Positions 47,131 to 59,267 are shown, counted from the first letter of the stretch. The stretch: DNA of 64,000 bases from Silene conica (GCA_029255685.2 CM055317.2:75381460-75445459), one strand, 5' to 3'. Notes: generated by a model not told the origin, from the sequence alone. A program made the numbers and translations.

Positions 47131-47664
47131 TTTTGTTAAACTCTGAAATAATCAAAATTATGATCCCTACTGCTGAATGCTGATTGGCAATTGTACATCT
47201 GATTTCCAATTCATCATAAAACAATTGGGGAGGGGATACTAATTTCCGATTCAGTAAAAAATCCAGAATCAAAACTGATAAATGATTAAATGAATGACAT
47301 TCTTTAATCAAGAAACCCTATGTTTTGGGGAAACAATCAGGAAAGTCTGTCCAATAAATCGTTAATTGTAAAGCAGTAAATTGAAGAAATTACTATAAAC
47401 TGAGAAATTGAAGGGATGGTTAAAATGAGAAGAAAACTGAAAAATGAGTGTTGAATGTAAGGGGTAAAATGGGAAATATGTGTATGAATGAGTAAATCAG
47501 GTATATGAATGAGCAACACCCTAATTTTATGTACATAGAACTGGTTTTAGTTCTGTGCAAAATATACACGGTTTATATTCAAAGTTCTGGTATATTAAAT
47601 ATGAATATATGTTGTATACTTACATTTTTATAAAAAAAAGAATTGAACTAATTTGATAAATAAA

Positions 47665-50600
47665 TCTATAAAACCTTATTAAAAGGCTAAGCTAAAACGT
47701 CAAGTAAAAGCCACATCAGCAACAATAAAAGCAACGTAGAATTACCAAAAAGCCACCTCACCCAACAAAATCCACGTCCACAATCCTACATGTCAACCTC
47801 TATACAATCTTATTAAAATGTTAACTTAAATAATGTGACATGACATATTTTAATTTTACATGGATAATCAATTTATCATATTACATTAATTTAATTCATT
47901 TATCTGTAAATATATAAATAAAATAAAAAAGCAAGCAAGTCAAAAGTATGTCATTCCAATATTGAAATATTATCAAGTCACATCATTATCTGTAAAATTT
48001 TATTAAAAAACTACATAAAAAATGATTAAATGTTATATATATTTCGACGCAATAACACCTACCACGTCACAAAACCACGTCATTCCCTATACATAATTGT
48101 CCAACTGTTCCATCATCTACCAATATACACATATCTATATATAATTAAAATGATACTTGGGTAAACTAAAATGATTTTGATATCAAAAAATAATTTTCAT
48201 CTTCTAGAATAATTACTCTTGTCCTATCTATACAATAATTAACCATCACTCTATTCAACTCGCGTATTAATTTTGAAATAATTCTATAATTATAATAATA
48301 GGATACTTAGGCAAACTAAAAGCCCTATATTGATTTTGATGTCACAAATAATTCTCATCTTAGACATAATTATTCTTCTCATATTTATGCAATAATTAAC
48401 CATCACCCATTCAACTCCCATATTAACTTTGCAATAATTTTTATCATAATTAAGATTATAAAAACAACTCATAATAAGCTACAACCCTTTGAATGCCAAA
48501 ATCATTATCTTTTCCTAATTAATATTAATGTCACTAAATTTTAATATATATTATTCAACTTTTAAATCTAAATTAACATTATTTAACCTCTTCTATTTAA
48601 GATTGTGCTTTTATTTCTTATAAAATAGTTATGTGAGGGGTGAAAATTTGTGTTGTTTATTTGATTTCCTTAGCTTGAATTTTGTAAGATAAATTACTAA
48701 TTCGTGGTGTTTTTTGTTTGTCTTATGTTGTGTAGGCGGTTGTGAAAGCGTTTTCATAAAATCATTGGCTTAGCTATCTAATAATGTCATGCGCAGGTAA
48801 ATTTAGTTTTTAGACAATAAGTAAATTAAATCTTCGATTTCTCTATGAAAGTTTTTTTTTTATTTCTATATAATTAAATTCTAAATTTATGAAAGTTAAT
48901 TTTGAAGGGTGATATTTTAGTATAAAATATGCATTTTGATAACAAATTCGATTTCATCTTCTTTGAAAAACCAACCTCTTTATTACTATTTTTTTTAAAG
49001 AAAGTGACAATTGATAGCCATCTTCGTTTTTATTTTTTTTCTAAATTATATGGGGTTATAAATTATCATATATAGTTGAGTGTCGTATATATAAAAATCT
49101 AGATATATATATATTATACATTTATACTAATAAAAAATGGACCCGGTTTTTGCCAAATCTTATATTAGTATATTACACCTTAGCTTTTTTCATTTATCAT
49201 TATTATCTTACTAAATATATATTGTAGACGTTAGATCATCAAACTGAAACAATAGTTAATTGTGAAAATTAGACCAATCAATAAACCTATAAAATGGACC
49301 ATGTCTTATTTTTTTTATGCGTAATCTCTTATTACACTCCCTTTTTTCATCCGCCATTATTATCTTATTACAAAATATTGTCATATATGTTATTTAGACA
49401 ATCCATCATTCTAAGAAAACGAGAGTTAAGCATAAAAATTAAACCTATCATCATAACTCACACCAATGATGGATTTATGGGTGAATGCAAAAAATTGTAA
49501 GTTATAACCATTATATTATTGTCATGTAATTACATGCAATTTGTTACAAAATGAGATATAATTTCACTAAAGTAGAGAATGATGGAATAAAAATTAAACA
49601 ACTTTGATGAGAACATAATCTATAAAACCTTATTAAAAGGTTAGGCTAAAACGCCGAGTAAAAGCACATCAGCAACAATAAAAGTCACGTAGGATTACCA
49701 AAAAGCCACCTCACCCAACAAAATCCACGTCCACAATCCTACATGTCAACCTTTATACAATCTTATTAAAAGGCTAACTTAAATAATGTGACATGACATG
49801 TTTTAATTTTACATGGATAATCAATTTATCATATTACATTAATTTAATTCATCTATCTGTAAATATATAAATAAAATAAAAAAGCAAGCAAGTCAAAAGT
49901 ATGTCATTCTAATATTAAAATATTATCAAGTCACATCATTATCTGTAAAATTTTATTAAAAAGCTACATAAAAAATGATTAAATGCTATATATATTTCGA
50001 CGAAATAACACCTACCACGTCACAAAACCACGTCATTCCCTATACATAATTGTCCAACTGTTCCATCATCTACCAATATACACATATCTATATATATAAT
50101 TAAAATGATACTTGGGGTAAACTAAAATGATTTTGATATCAAAAAATAATTTTCATCTTCTAGAATAAGTACTCTTGTCCTATCTATACAAAAGTAACCA
50201 TCACTTTATTCAAGTCGTGTATTAATTTTGAAATAATTCTATAATTATAATAATAGGATACTTGGGCAAACTAAAAGCCCTATATTTATTTTAATGGCAC
50301 AAATAATTCTCATCTTTAAATATAATTATTCTTCTCATATTTATGCAATAATTAACCATCCCCCATTCAACTCCATATTAACTTGCAATAATTTTTATCA
50401 TAAATAAGATTATAAAAAACAACTCATAATAAGCTATAACCCTTTGAATGCCAAAATCATTATCCTTTCCTAATTAATATTAATGTCACTAAATTTTAAT
50501 ATATATATATTATTCAACTTCCAAATTTAAATTAACATTATTTAAGCTCTTCTATTTAAGATTGTGTTTTTATTCTTATAAAATAGTTATGTGAGGGGTG

Positions 50601-51572
50601 AAAATTTGTGTAGTTTATTTGATTTCCTTAGCTTGAATTTTGTAAGATAAATTACTAATTCGTGGTGTTTTTTGTTTGTCTTATGTTGTGTAAGCGGTTG
50701 TGAAGGCGTTTTCATAAAATCATTGGCTTAGCTAACTAATAATGTCATGCGCAGGTAAATTTAGTTTTTAGACAATAATTAAATTAAATCTTCGATTTCT
50801 CTATGAAAGTTTTTTTTTATTTTTATATAATTAAATTCTAAATTTATGAAAGTTAATGTTGAAGGATGATATTTTAGTATAAAATATGTATTTTGATAGT
50901 AAATTTGATTTGATCTTTTTTGAAAAAGTAACCTCTTTATTACTCTTTTTTTAAAGAAAGTGACAATTGCTAGCCATCTTCGTTTTTATTTTTATTCTTT
51001 ATATATGGGGTTATAAATTATCATATACTCCGTATAGTCGAGTGTCGTATATATAAAAATCTAGATATATACATTATACATTTATACTAATAAAAAATGG
51101 ACCCGGTTTTTGCCAAAGCTCATATTAGTATATTACACCGTTTTTTCATTTATCATTATTATCTTACTAAAATATATTTTAGACGTTAGATCATCAAAAT
51201 TAAATAATAGTTAATTGTAAAAATTAGACCGATCAATAAACCTATAAAATGGACCATGTCTTATTTTTTTTATGCGTAATCTCTTATTACACCCCCTTTT
51301 TTCATCCGCCATTATTATCTTATTACAAAATATTGTCATATATGTTATTTAGACGATCCATCATTCTAAGAAAACGAGAGTTAAGCATACAAATTAAACC
51401 TATCATTATAACTCACACCAATGATGGATTTATGGGTGAATGCAATTGTAAGTTATAACCATTTTATTATTGTCATGTAATTACATACAATTTATTACAA
51501 AATGAGATATAATTTCACTAGAGTAGAGAATGATGGAATAAAAATTAAACAACTTTGATGAGAACATAATTG
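47665..51572 (+). repeat. 1,954-bp tandem duplication
   Basis: Two direct copies joined at GAACATAA|TCTATAAAACC (49618/49619). They differ by scattered substitutions and small indels, for example copy 2 has ATATACTCCGTATAGTCG where copy 1 has ATATATAGTTG. I estimate several percent divergence, not measured. Confidence 0.9.
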
Positions 51573-52510
51573 TACACTTTATAAGTTATGCATTTGTACT
51601 TTTTATAGATGGAAAAAAATTGTTTTTCTAGCATTTGAATAATAATGGTTTACTTTGTTAAATACAAAAGTGGTGCAGTGAATTGTTCTTTACTATGTAA
51701 ACACAAAAAAGGATATCTGGTACAAATACAAATATCGGTTATACGAATTATGGTTAAAGATGTTGGTATCATTGTTTTCTTATTTGGATTTTAATAGAAG
51801 ACGTTCAAATTTAAGAATGTTAACACTCGATAATGTTGTTAATGAATGCAATGATAATAAAATTGAAAATTCATATTGTAATATTTTGTATCCTAAGATC
51901 TATTGAGCCTAGGCCCCGACCTTGGCTTTATACGACAATCTTCTTATTTTTGTGTCCACTCAAACAAAAATTAATATCTATATTAATGCATTGGTGCTTG
52001 GTGTTTTTATCAATTTCAATTTATTTTGACTCATAAAAAAAATGGTGGTTGGTAATAAACAAAAGAAAACACAAAACTTGTACATATTAATTGAACCTCT
52101 AAATAGTTTATATACAAGTCGAACTATAAAGGGGAATTATGTAGATAATATAATGTTATTCTGATCTTCAATTTTCTAAAATTTATATATGACTCAAAAT
52201 GTAATTTATGATGATATGATTCTAACTGTATGGAGAATATTTAAAATTATCATACTAAGTTGCCAACAAATAATCTAAACCAATTTATTTTTAAGTCGAA
52301 AAATAAAAAATCGAAGAATAAAATAACAGGGATGTTAATTGATTACATTGCCGCCACTACATTTCATATACAATTGCAATAATACTGGCGAGCTATTAAT
52401 TGACAAGTAGAAAACAATCAAATTATTTAATTTAAAAGAAAAATTAATTAGAAAATAGCTAAAGGACATCCAAAAAATAACCCGTGATTTTCACGGGTAG
52501 AAAAACTAGT
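47665..52510 (+). mobile_element. Non-autonomous Helitron with tandem-duplicated 5' part
   Basis: The 3' end is hairpin CCCGTGA-TTT-TCACGGG (52481-52497), then TAGAAAAA and CTAGT (52506-52510) followed by T. The 5' end A|TCTATAAAACCTTATTAAAA occurs at 47665 and again at 49619, heading two 1,954-bp head-to-tail copies (47665-49618 and 49619-51572), after which a single-copy tail runs to the 3' end. A second, internal 5'-like motif (TATACAATCTTATTAAAA) lies about 135 bp into each copy. The 62- and 69-codon frames at 49294 and 51249 are the same stretch in each copy and are not convincing genes. No Rep/helicase. Confidence 0.8.
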
Positions 52511-52818
52511 TATTATTTATTGTTTTGTAGCTTATTCATTTGTGATTATAATTTTTATATCCTGTTTTTTAACATATGTTTTATCATATGAACGTATGTA
52601 TAAATTATCAATTATTAGTAGACTATATAATTAGTTGTACATTTGGTAATATAGATTTAGAACTCTATAGTAAAGAAATTGAGCTTATATTTATATATTA
52701 CAAGTTTTATTGAAAAAAAAGTTAAGCACTTTTTTAAAAGAAATTTAACTCAAAATATAATATTAAAACTTAAAAATAATACATACAAACTCAATAAAAC
52801 TTTCATTTTAACACTTAC
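52511..52818. other. Non-coding spacer
   Basis: AT-rich sequence between the Helitron end and Copia 2; CTTAC at 52814-52818 is the left target duplication of the latter. Confidence 0.5.
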
Positions 52819-52971
52819 TGATAGAATATATGTAAATATGGTAGTTATTTACTACCTTTCTTAGTGTATATTGTTGCATAGTTTAGGAGATTCGTTCCCT
52901 TAATCTAGCATCCTAAGTTTGTATTTAAGCTAACCTTTGATATGAATATAATCAAGCAATAACTTCCTTCA
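52819..52971 (+). repeat. 5' LTR of Copia 2
   Basis: 153 bp, TGATAGAATATATG to ACTTCCTTCA, no difference seen from the 3' LTR. Short for a Copia LTR. Confidence 0.95.
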
Positions 52972-52983
52972 TGGTATCAGCTT
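52972..52983 (+). promoter_or_regulatory. Primer binding site of Copia 2
   Basis: TGGTATCAG directly after the 5' LTR, matching the initiator-Met tRNA 3' end as in Copia 1. Confidence 0.8.
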
Positions 52984-53098
52984 CCTAGGGTACGATAACC
53001 TAAATCGCTTCCGCTACGCCCTAGAACAGTCGATCTGCCATAGTCGACCCTCTCTCTTTTCTCCCTTCTCAACACTTTTCTGACCTCACGTCATCCTT

Positions 53099-56000
53099 AT
53101 GGCACCCAAAAACACCTTCCATCCGGCCCTAGCGGTCAGCAACATCAAAAATCATATCAGCGTCGAACTCGGTATGGACAATGATCAATACCCTCTATGG
53201 GTAGCTTTGTTTACGAATCATGCCAAATCAAATCGTGTCCTCCATCACATCGTCCCACCTAAAGGCGGGGACACCCGTGTCCCTGCTACCGACGATGAGA
53301 AGGAAACATGGGAGACACTCGATGCCACTGTGATTCAATGGATTTATTCCACGGTCACAACTGATCTATTGGAAACAATAGTTGAACCTGAGACAACTGC
53401 CATGGACACATGGAACCGTCTCGCTGACATTTTTCAAGATAACAAAAACTCTCGAGCCGTGACTCTCGAACAAGAGTTTTCCCATATTGACATGGAAGAT
53501 TTTCCTTCTGCATCTGCTTACTGTCAACGGCTTAAAACATTAGCCGATCAATTAAAAAATGTTGGTTCACCTGTTTCAAATAGCCGACTCGTCCTTCAAA
53601 TGGTCTCGGGTCTCACCCCTGCTTACCATGGTGTCGGGACGATAATTCGTCAAAGCGACCCGTTACCCGCATTCTACCGTGCCCGTTCAATGCTCACGTT
53701 GGAAGAAGCAGGCCTCGCTAAACAGGCTGCCACGGGAAATTCCTCTGCTCTATATGCCAAGGGGAATCACGATGGCGACAATTCCGGCTCCAAACCCGTT
53801 GTCCCCACCACTGGGAAGGGTGGTCGTGGGTCTGGTGGTAAGAAGAAAGGGAAAGGAGGTAAACAACACCAGGCCAAGGCGTCTTCTACACCTGCTGCTG
53901 CTGCTGCACCAACCGTGACTACGCCTACTACCCAGAGTCCATGGGCTGGTGGGTTTGGTCCATGGTCTTGGACTCCTCCGCAATGGGGATTTCCACCTTG
54001 TCCTTATCCGACATCTCCATGGTTTCGTCCGGGAATGGCTCGTGGTCAGCAGCCTGGTATTCTAGGCCCTCGGCCATAACAAGCTTATGTCACTGATGCT
54101 TCTGGTCCATCACAGACGGACATCGAGGCAGCTATGTATACACTTGGACTTACTCCTCCGGATCCGTCATGGTTTATGGATACCGGTGCTACCTCTCACA
54201 TGACGTCGAATCAAGGTACTCTCAATTCTTTTATTAATTCGAGCAACAAACATGGTATAATCGTTGGTAATGGTCAATCTATTCCTATTAATGGTTACGG
54301 AAATACGACACTACCAAAACCTCACCCACCTTTAGCCCTCAAAAACATTTTACATGCCCCCCAATTAGTCAAAAACCTTATATCCGTTCGCAAATTTACT
54401 ACTGATAACTCCGTTAGTGTTGAATTTGACCCTTTTGGTTTTTGTGTGAAGGACCTACGGACGGGGACGCGTCTAATGAGGTGTGAGAGTCGGGGCTCGC
54501 TTTATCCCATTTCCACTGCTCCTAACCAAGTCTGTCAGTCGCCGCAATTTGCAGCTTTAGCATCGACTCTCTGGCATGATCGTTTGGGTCATCCAGGAGC
54601 CCCTGTTTTATCTTCTCTTAGACAAAATAAAATGATTGATTGTCATTTACAGTCTTCTAAACACATTTGTCATGCCTGTTCTCTTGGAAAACATGTTCGT
54701 TTACCGTTTCCTACGTCTACTACTCGTACTTACATGCCCTTTGATATTTTACATTGCGATCTTTGGACCTCTCCGGTCTTAAGTTCATCCGGTCACAAAT
54801 ATTATTTACTAGTTTTGGATGATTACAGTAACTTTTTGTGGACATTTTCTTTGGCGAAAAAATCCGACGTCAATTCTGTCCTATTTAAATTACATGCCCA
54901 TATTCAAACTCAATTCGAGAGAAAAATAAAATCCATACAATGCGATAACGGAACCGAGTTTGTGAATGGCCTTTTTCGACAGTTCTGTGAGACAAATGGG
55001 ATGATTTTTCGTCTCACTTGTCCTCATACTTCTTCTCAAAATGGCAAAGCCGAGCGCAAAATCTGCTTCGTTAATAACGTTGTTCGTACTTTATTATTTC
55101 ACGCATCCATACCAGTAAATTTATAGCATCACGCTTTAGACATGGCTACATATCTACTGAACATCCTTCCAAGTAAACCTATTGCTTTTCAAACACCTAT
55201 TAAAATGTTATATCTTCGTCAACCATTATATAGTCATTTAAAAGTGTTTGGTTGTCTGTGCTTTCCATTAATACCTTCCACAACTATTCACAAATTACAA
55301 CCACGGTCCACACCGTGCGTTTTTCTTGGGTATCCGAAAAATCATCGCGGGTTCAAGTGTCTTGATGTCTCGGCAAATAAAATTATTATATGTCGTCATG
55401 TTATATTCCATGAAACCATTTTTCCTTTCTCAAAAATAACTCATCCCGACACTCACACTTATGATTTTTTAGATGACGGTCTATCGTCCTATGTCCTTCG
55501 TCATATGACCAAGTCCCATGCCCCAAACCCGCAGCCTGGTAATCCCAACCAGACCCCTGCCCGAAGCCCACAACCTCAACCTGGTCCTCCACACCAGTCC
55601 CCTGCCCGTGTACTCACTCCTGTGCCCAGCCCACAGTTCACACGTGCACCTAGCCCACCACACTCCCTTGAGTCCAGCCTACCACATACGTCTGACCCAC
55701 CTCCATCGAATAAACCCACAACCCGTGCTGACCATGGCATTTACAAACCCAATCCCAAATATTTCCAACCCGAGTCAGAAGAAAACTTAAGTCACACAGT
55801 TGCTATTTCCCCTCTACCTCGCAACCCCGTGTCGGCTCTTCGTGACCATAATTGGAAATTGGCTATGGATGATGAATATACCGCTCTAGTTGATAATAAG
55901 ACTTGGGTCTTGGTTCCTCGTCCCCAAAATGTTAATGTCATACGCTCTATGTGGATTTTTCGACATAAAATGAATGCTAACGGTTCTTTTGAGAGGTATA

Positions 56001-57363
56001 AGGCTCGACTTGTAGGTGACGGGAAAACTCAACAAGTTGGCGTGGATTGCGGCGACACATTTAGTCCCGTGGTTTTAAGCCATCTTCAATTCGTACCGTC
56101 CTCTGTATTGCTCTTTCCAAATCTTGGGAAATACGCCAACTCGATGTTAAGAACGCCTTTCTCCACAGCGCTCTCCGAGAAACGGTTTATATGCACCAAC
56201 CTATTGGTTATCGCGATAAGATGAAACCGGATCATGTGTGTCTTTTGAAAAAGTCTCTTTACGGCCTCAAACAAGCTCCTCGGGCTTGGTATAAACGGTT
56301 TGCAGATTATGTAGCTACTATTGGTTTTGTCCATAGCAAAGTCGATCATTCGCTCTTTATTTTTCGGAAGGGTAACGATATAGCTTATCTATTACTTTAC
56401 GTTGATGATATTATATTAACCTGTTCTTCAGCAACTCTTCGTCACTCCATCATGGGTCTACTTCATTCGGAGTTTGCCATGAAAGATTTGGGACGACTCA
56501 ATTACTTCTTGGGTATTTCTGTCAAGCATCTGTCCACAGGTTTATTTTTATCTCAAACAAAGTATGCCAAAGAAATTATCGAACGTGCGGGAATGTCGGC
56601 CTGTAAACCAGCCGCAACACCCGTCGAAACCAAACCGAAATTAAGTAGTGCTACTACTTCTCCTTTTTCCGACCCAACGCTTTATAGAAGTCTGGCAGGG
56701 GCTCTCCAGTATCTCACTTTTTCGCGACCTGATATTTCTTATGCAGTCCAACGGGTGTGTCTCTTTATGCACAACCCGATGGAAATCCATATGAATGCAT
56801 TGAAGCGTATAATCAGGTACATACAAGGCACTGCTGCCCACGGACTACTTCTGAACCACGGCCCCACGGCCCAACTTACCGCATACACGGATGCGGATTG
56901 GGGTGGATGTCCGGATACGCGACGCTCTACCTCGGGGTACTGTATTTTTCTGGGCAATAATCTGGTCTCTTGGGCTGCCAAACGGCAACCAACTCTCTCT
57001 CGGTCGAGTGCCGAAGCCGAGTATCGCGGGGTCGCTAATGCCGTTTCAGAATCATGTTGGCTGCGCAATATTTTGATTGAACTCCATGTTCTGATGCCAA
57101 AGGCCACATTGGTGTACTGTGATAATGTAAGTGCAATTTATCTCACCGGTAACCCAGTCCAACATCAACGTACTAAGCACATTGAAATGGACATTCACTT
57201 TGTGCGTGAAAAAGTGGAGCGCGGTGAGGTTCGAGTTCGTCATATACCATCTCGACACCAAATTGCGGATATCTTCACAAAGGGCCTCCCTTCTGTTCTT
57301 TTTGATGATTTCCGGGACAGTCTCAACGTCCGTCTACCTCCCGTTTCGACTGTAGGGGAGTGA
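53099..57363 (+). pseudogene. Copia 2 gag-pol polyprotein, broken
   Basis: Gag opens MAPKNTFHPALAVSNIK and shows the UBN2-type pattern (YPLWVALFTNHAKSNRVLHH). In place of a CCHC knuckle there is a Gly/Lys then Pro/Trp-rich stretch (53800-54070). Protease has MDTGATSHM (about 54176), integrase HCDLWT, QCDNGTEF and SQNGKAERK, reverse transcriptase MWIFRHKMNANGS and YVDDIIL (about 56398), RNase H YTDADWGGCPDTRRS and SRSSAEAEYR. Breaks: TAA at 54077 between gag and protease, TAG at 55124 in integrase (a Trp position in relatives), and a two-base TT gain at about 56073 in the reverse transcriptase, after TFSPVV. The last segment reads cleanly to a TGA at 57361. Confidence 0.93.
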
Positions 57364-57513
57364 TAGAATATATGTAAATATGGTAGTTATTTACTACCTT
57401 TCTTAGTGTATATTGTTGCATAGTTTAGGAGATTCGTTCCCTTAATCTAGCATCCTAAGTTTGTATTTAAGCTAACCTTTGATATGAATATAATCAAGCA
57501 ATAACTTCCTTCA
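57361..57513 (+). repeat. 3' LTR of Copia 2
   Basis: 153 bp, identical to the 5' LTR by eye. Its first base also starts the TGA stop of pol. Confidence 0.95.
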
Positions 57514-57517
57514 CTTA

Positions 57518-57777
57518 CTTCCTCTATTTTAATCCAAATGGCATATTTGGTTTTTGTACACTATTCACAAATCAACCTTCAATCTCAACTTTCTGTTAAT
57601 ACATAAGAAAAAATATATTCATGTGGGGTATTGTTTAATTCGTCTTTACGAATATATTGAAAATATGTAGCTTTTATAATTTTTACAAATACGTAGCTAA
57701 AGATATGAAACACGTAAAACGTGTGTTGACAAATGTGAAAAAAGATAAATAAGCCATTTGGATTAAAATGGAGGAAG
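57518..57777. mobile_element. Stowaway MITE
   Basis: A 260-bp element with TIRs CTTCCTCTATTTTAATCCAA / TTGGATTAAAATGGAGGAAG (one mismatch) and TA on each side. Its left TA and first base are part of the Copia 2 target duplication. Confidence 0.88.
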
Positions 57778-58218
57778 TATAAGGTAAAATGTAAGTCAAA
57801 ATTTTTAAAAACTCAAAAAGATTGCTTGTAAACTTAATTAAATTTATATTTAATATACGATACTCTTATATATCTAAATGTAGATTTCTATTTGTGATAA
57901 ATTATGAAATTTTTGAAATGTTGGTATATTAGTATTGAGTAATTAATTATCTAATAAAGAAGAGAGAATAATTAATTTTTTTAAAGAATAGGTGGGGTCA
58001 TTTCAAGAGTTTTAATCCCAAAAAATGGGAGGAAAAGAACTTACAAAATGTAGCTCGACCTTTATACGAGGTAGATTTTCTAATTACAATGGGTGTGTCC
58101 ATTAAACAACCTACAAATTAGCAATAACAAATCTTTGCGAACTCACAACTTGCTTAGATTATGTCATTATGATTAGTAAGCGTTCTGCTTATAATGAACA
58201 TTATTCATCATAAATTAA
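57778..58218. other. Non-coding stretch, no gene seen
   Basis: AT-rich spacer between the Stowaway and the next TIR element. Confidence 0.5.
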
Positions 58219-59143
58219 AGAGTAAATTAATAATTACTCCCTGTTTCAGTTTTTTAAAATTACTCCCTTATATGTTTTTTTTAAAAAATTACTCCTTTAA
58301 GTTGATCTCAGATCAAATATTGTTACATATTACGTTTTACGGTGAAATTTTTATATAATGGACGAAATTGCCCTTCAGTGTATTTATCCCAATACATCAA
58401 ACAAACACCTTTCACTTTACCCAATAATTGAAAATCCCAAATCCTAACCCTAATTTGTGATTCAAAACCCAAATTTTTAATTGGAAACCCAAATTTCACA
58501 AATTAATCTCAAATAATCTTAACCCTAACTTAAAGATTACTAGAAGCAGGCAACAACAATGAACTCGGAGAGGAAGAAGGTAAGTTATTTGTTAATTGGT
58601 AATAACGGTTTCTGCAAAACAACAAAAATAAATCAGAAAGACAATAAAATTATACAGTCATTGAGCTGGGTTTAAATTCCAACGGCAATAAAATTCCTTT
58701 ATAACTTCTTGAACACCGGAAAGACATAAATCCGGGAAGAAGAGGATATAGTGGGATTTATAGGTTACAATTTCAGATTTTTTATCTAGATTAGAAAGAT
58801 GGATTCACATACCCAAATCAATTCGAAACCCTAATTTACATTCAATTTAAATTCAATTTCAATTCAATACAAAATCAGTTTTGATGAAGATATTCAGATA
58901 TTGGAAAGTTTTGAGCAAAGGGTATAATGAGATACTCAAATACTAAGGGACATTTTAGTCATAAATTTAGGAAAATGGAGATAAAATTCAAAAATTGACG
59001 GAAATACTCATCAGAGTTGAAAAGTGGTAGCAATATTTGACCTGAGATCAACTTAAGGGAGTAATTTAAAAAAAAACATATAAGAGAGTAATTTTAGAAA
59101 ACTGAAACATATAAGAGAGTAATTATAATTATTAATTTACTCT
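58219..59143. mobile_element. Long-TIR element carrying a gene 5' end (Pack-MULE-like)
   Basis: Inverted ends of about 110 bp, from AGAGTAAATTAATAATTA through CCCTTATATGTTTTTTTT to AAGTTGATCTCAG. The interior holds AACCCTAACTTAAAG leader-like text, then an ATG exon with splice donor at 58559-58579, but no downstream exon I can recognise. No clear 9-bp duplication was found, so the Mutator assignment rests on TIR length and content. Confidence 0.5.
58559..58579 (+). pseudogene. Captured first exon (MNSERKK) with splice donor
   Basis: After a leader with AACCCTAA motifs, ATG opens seven codons MNSERKK ending at AAG|GTAAGTT, a perfect donor. The source gene is not recognised. The whole stretch lies between long inverted repeats, so it is read as a captured gene start and not a local gene. 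Confidence 0.4.
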
Positions 59144-59267
59144 AAACTGAAAATGAATAGGCACTCTTTTATGAAGTAATAAGATAAGTGTTTGACAAAA
59201 GGGGACAACGAAGCATTTTATAAACTGTGTCACTTGTATTTACGAAAGTGACGCTATTCGTTTTCAG

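Larger units (their letters stand above)
46245..47522. mobile_element. Pack-MULE-like element carrying gene 5' ends
   Basis: Inverted ends of about 45 bp share TTGCTCATTCATATAC and TTTACTC(C/A)TTCATAC. Flanking 9-mers AATTTTACG (46236-46244) and AATTTTATG (47523-47531) match at 8 of 9. Inside are two gene-like pieces in opposite orientation: a leader, ATG and splice donor on the plus strand at about 46350-46410, and a start-codon exon on the minus strand at 47029-47130 that resembles phenylalanyl-tRNA synthetase alpha. No transposase is present. Mutator-type ends and duplication around host gene pieces define a Pack-MULE. Confidence 0.72.
52819..57513 (+). mobile_element. Copia LTR retrotransposon 2 (full length, identical LTRs, broken frame)
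   Basis: A 4.7-kb element: 153-bp LTRs (52819-52971 and 57361-57513) that are identical by eye, primer binding site TGGTATCAG at 52972, gag-pol, polypurine tract AGGGGAG (57354-57360) and an exact 5-bp duplication CTTAC (52814-52818, 57514-57518). Identical LTRs mean a very recent insertion. The coding frame has two stops and one frameshift, so it probably moved using proteins supplied by another copy. It is not close to Copia 1 in LTR or gag. Confidence 0.96.

Noticed and set aside
49294-51458. Duplicated 62/69-codon frames (MDHVLFFLCV...) as a gene pair
   Set aside because: They are the same position in the two copies of the Helitron duplication. Their similarity follows from the DNA duplication, and nothing indicates protein selection.
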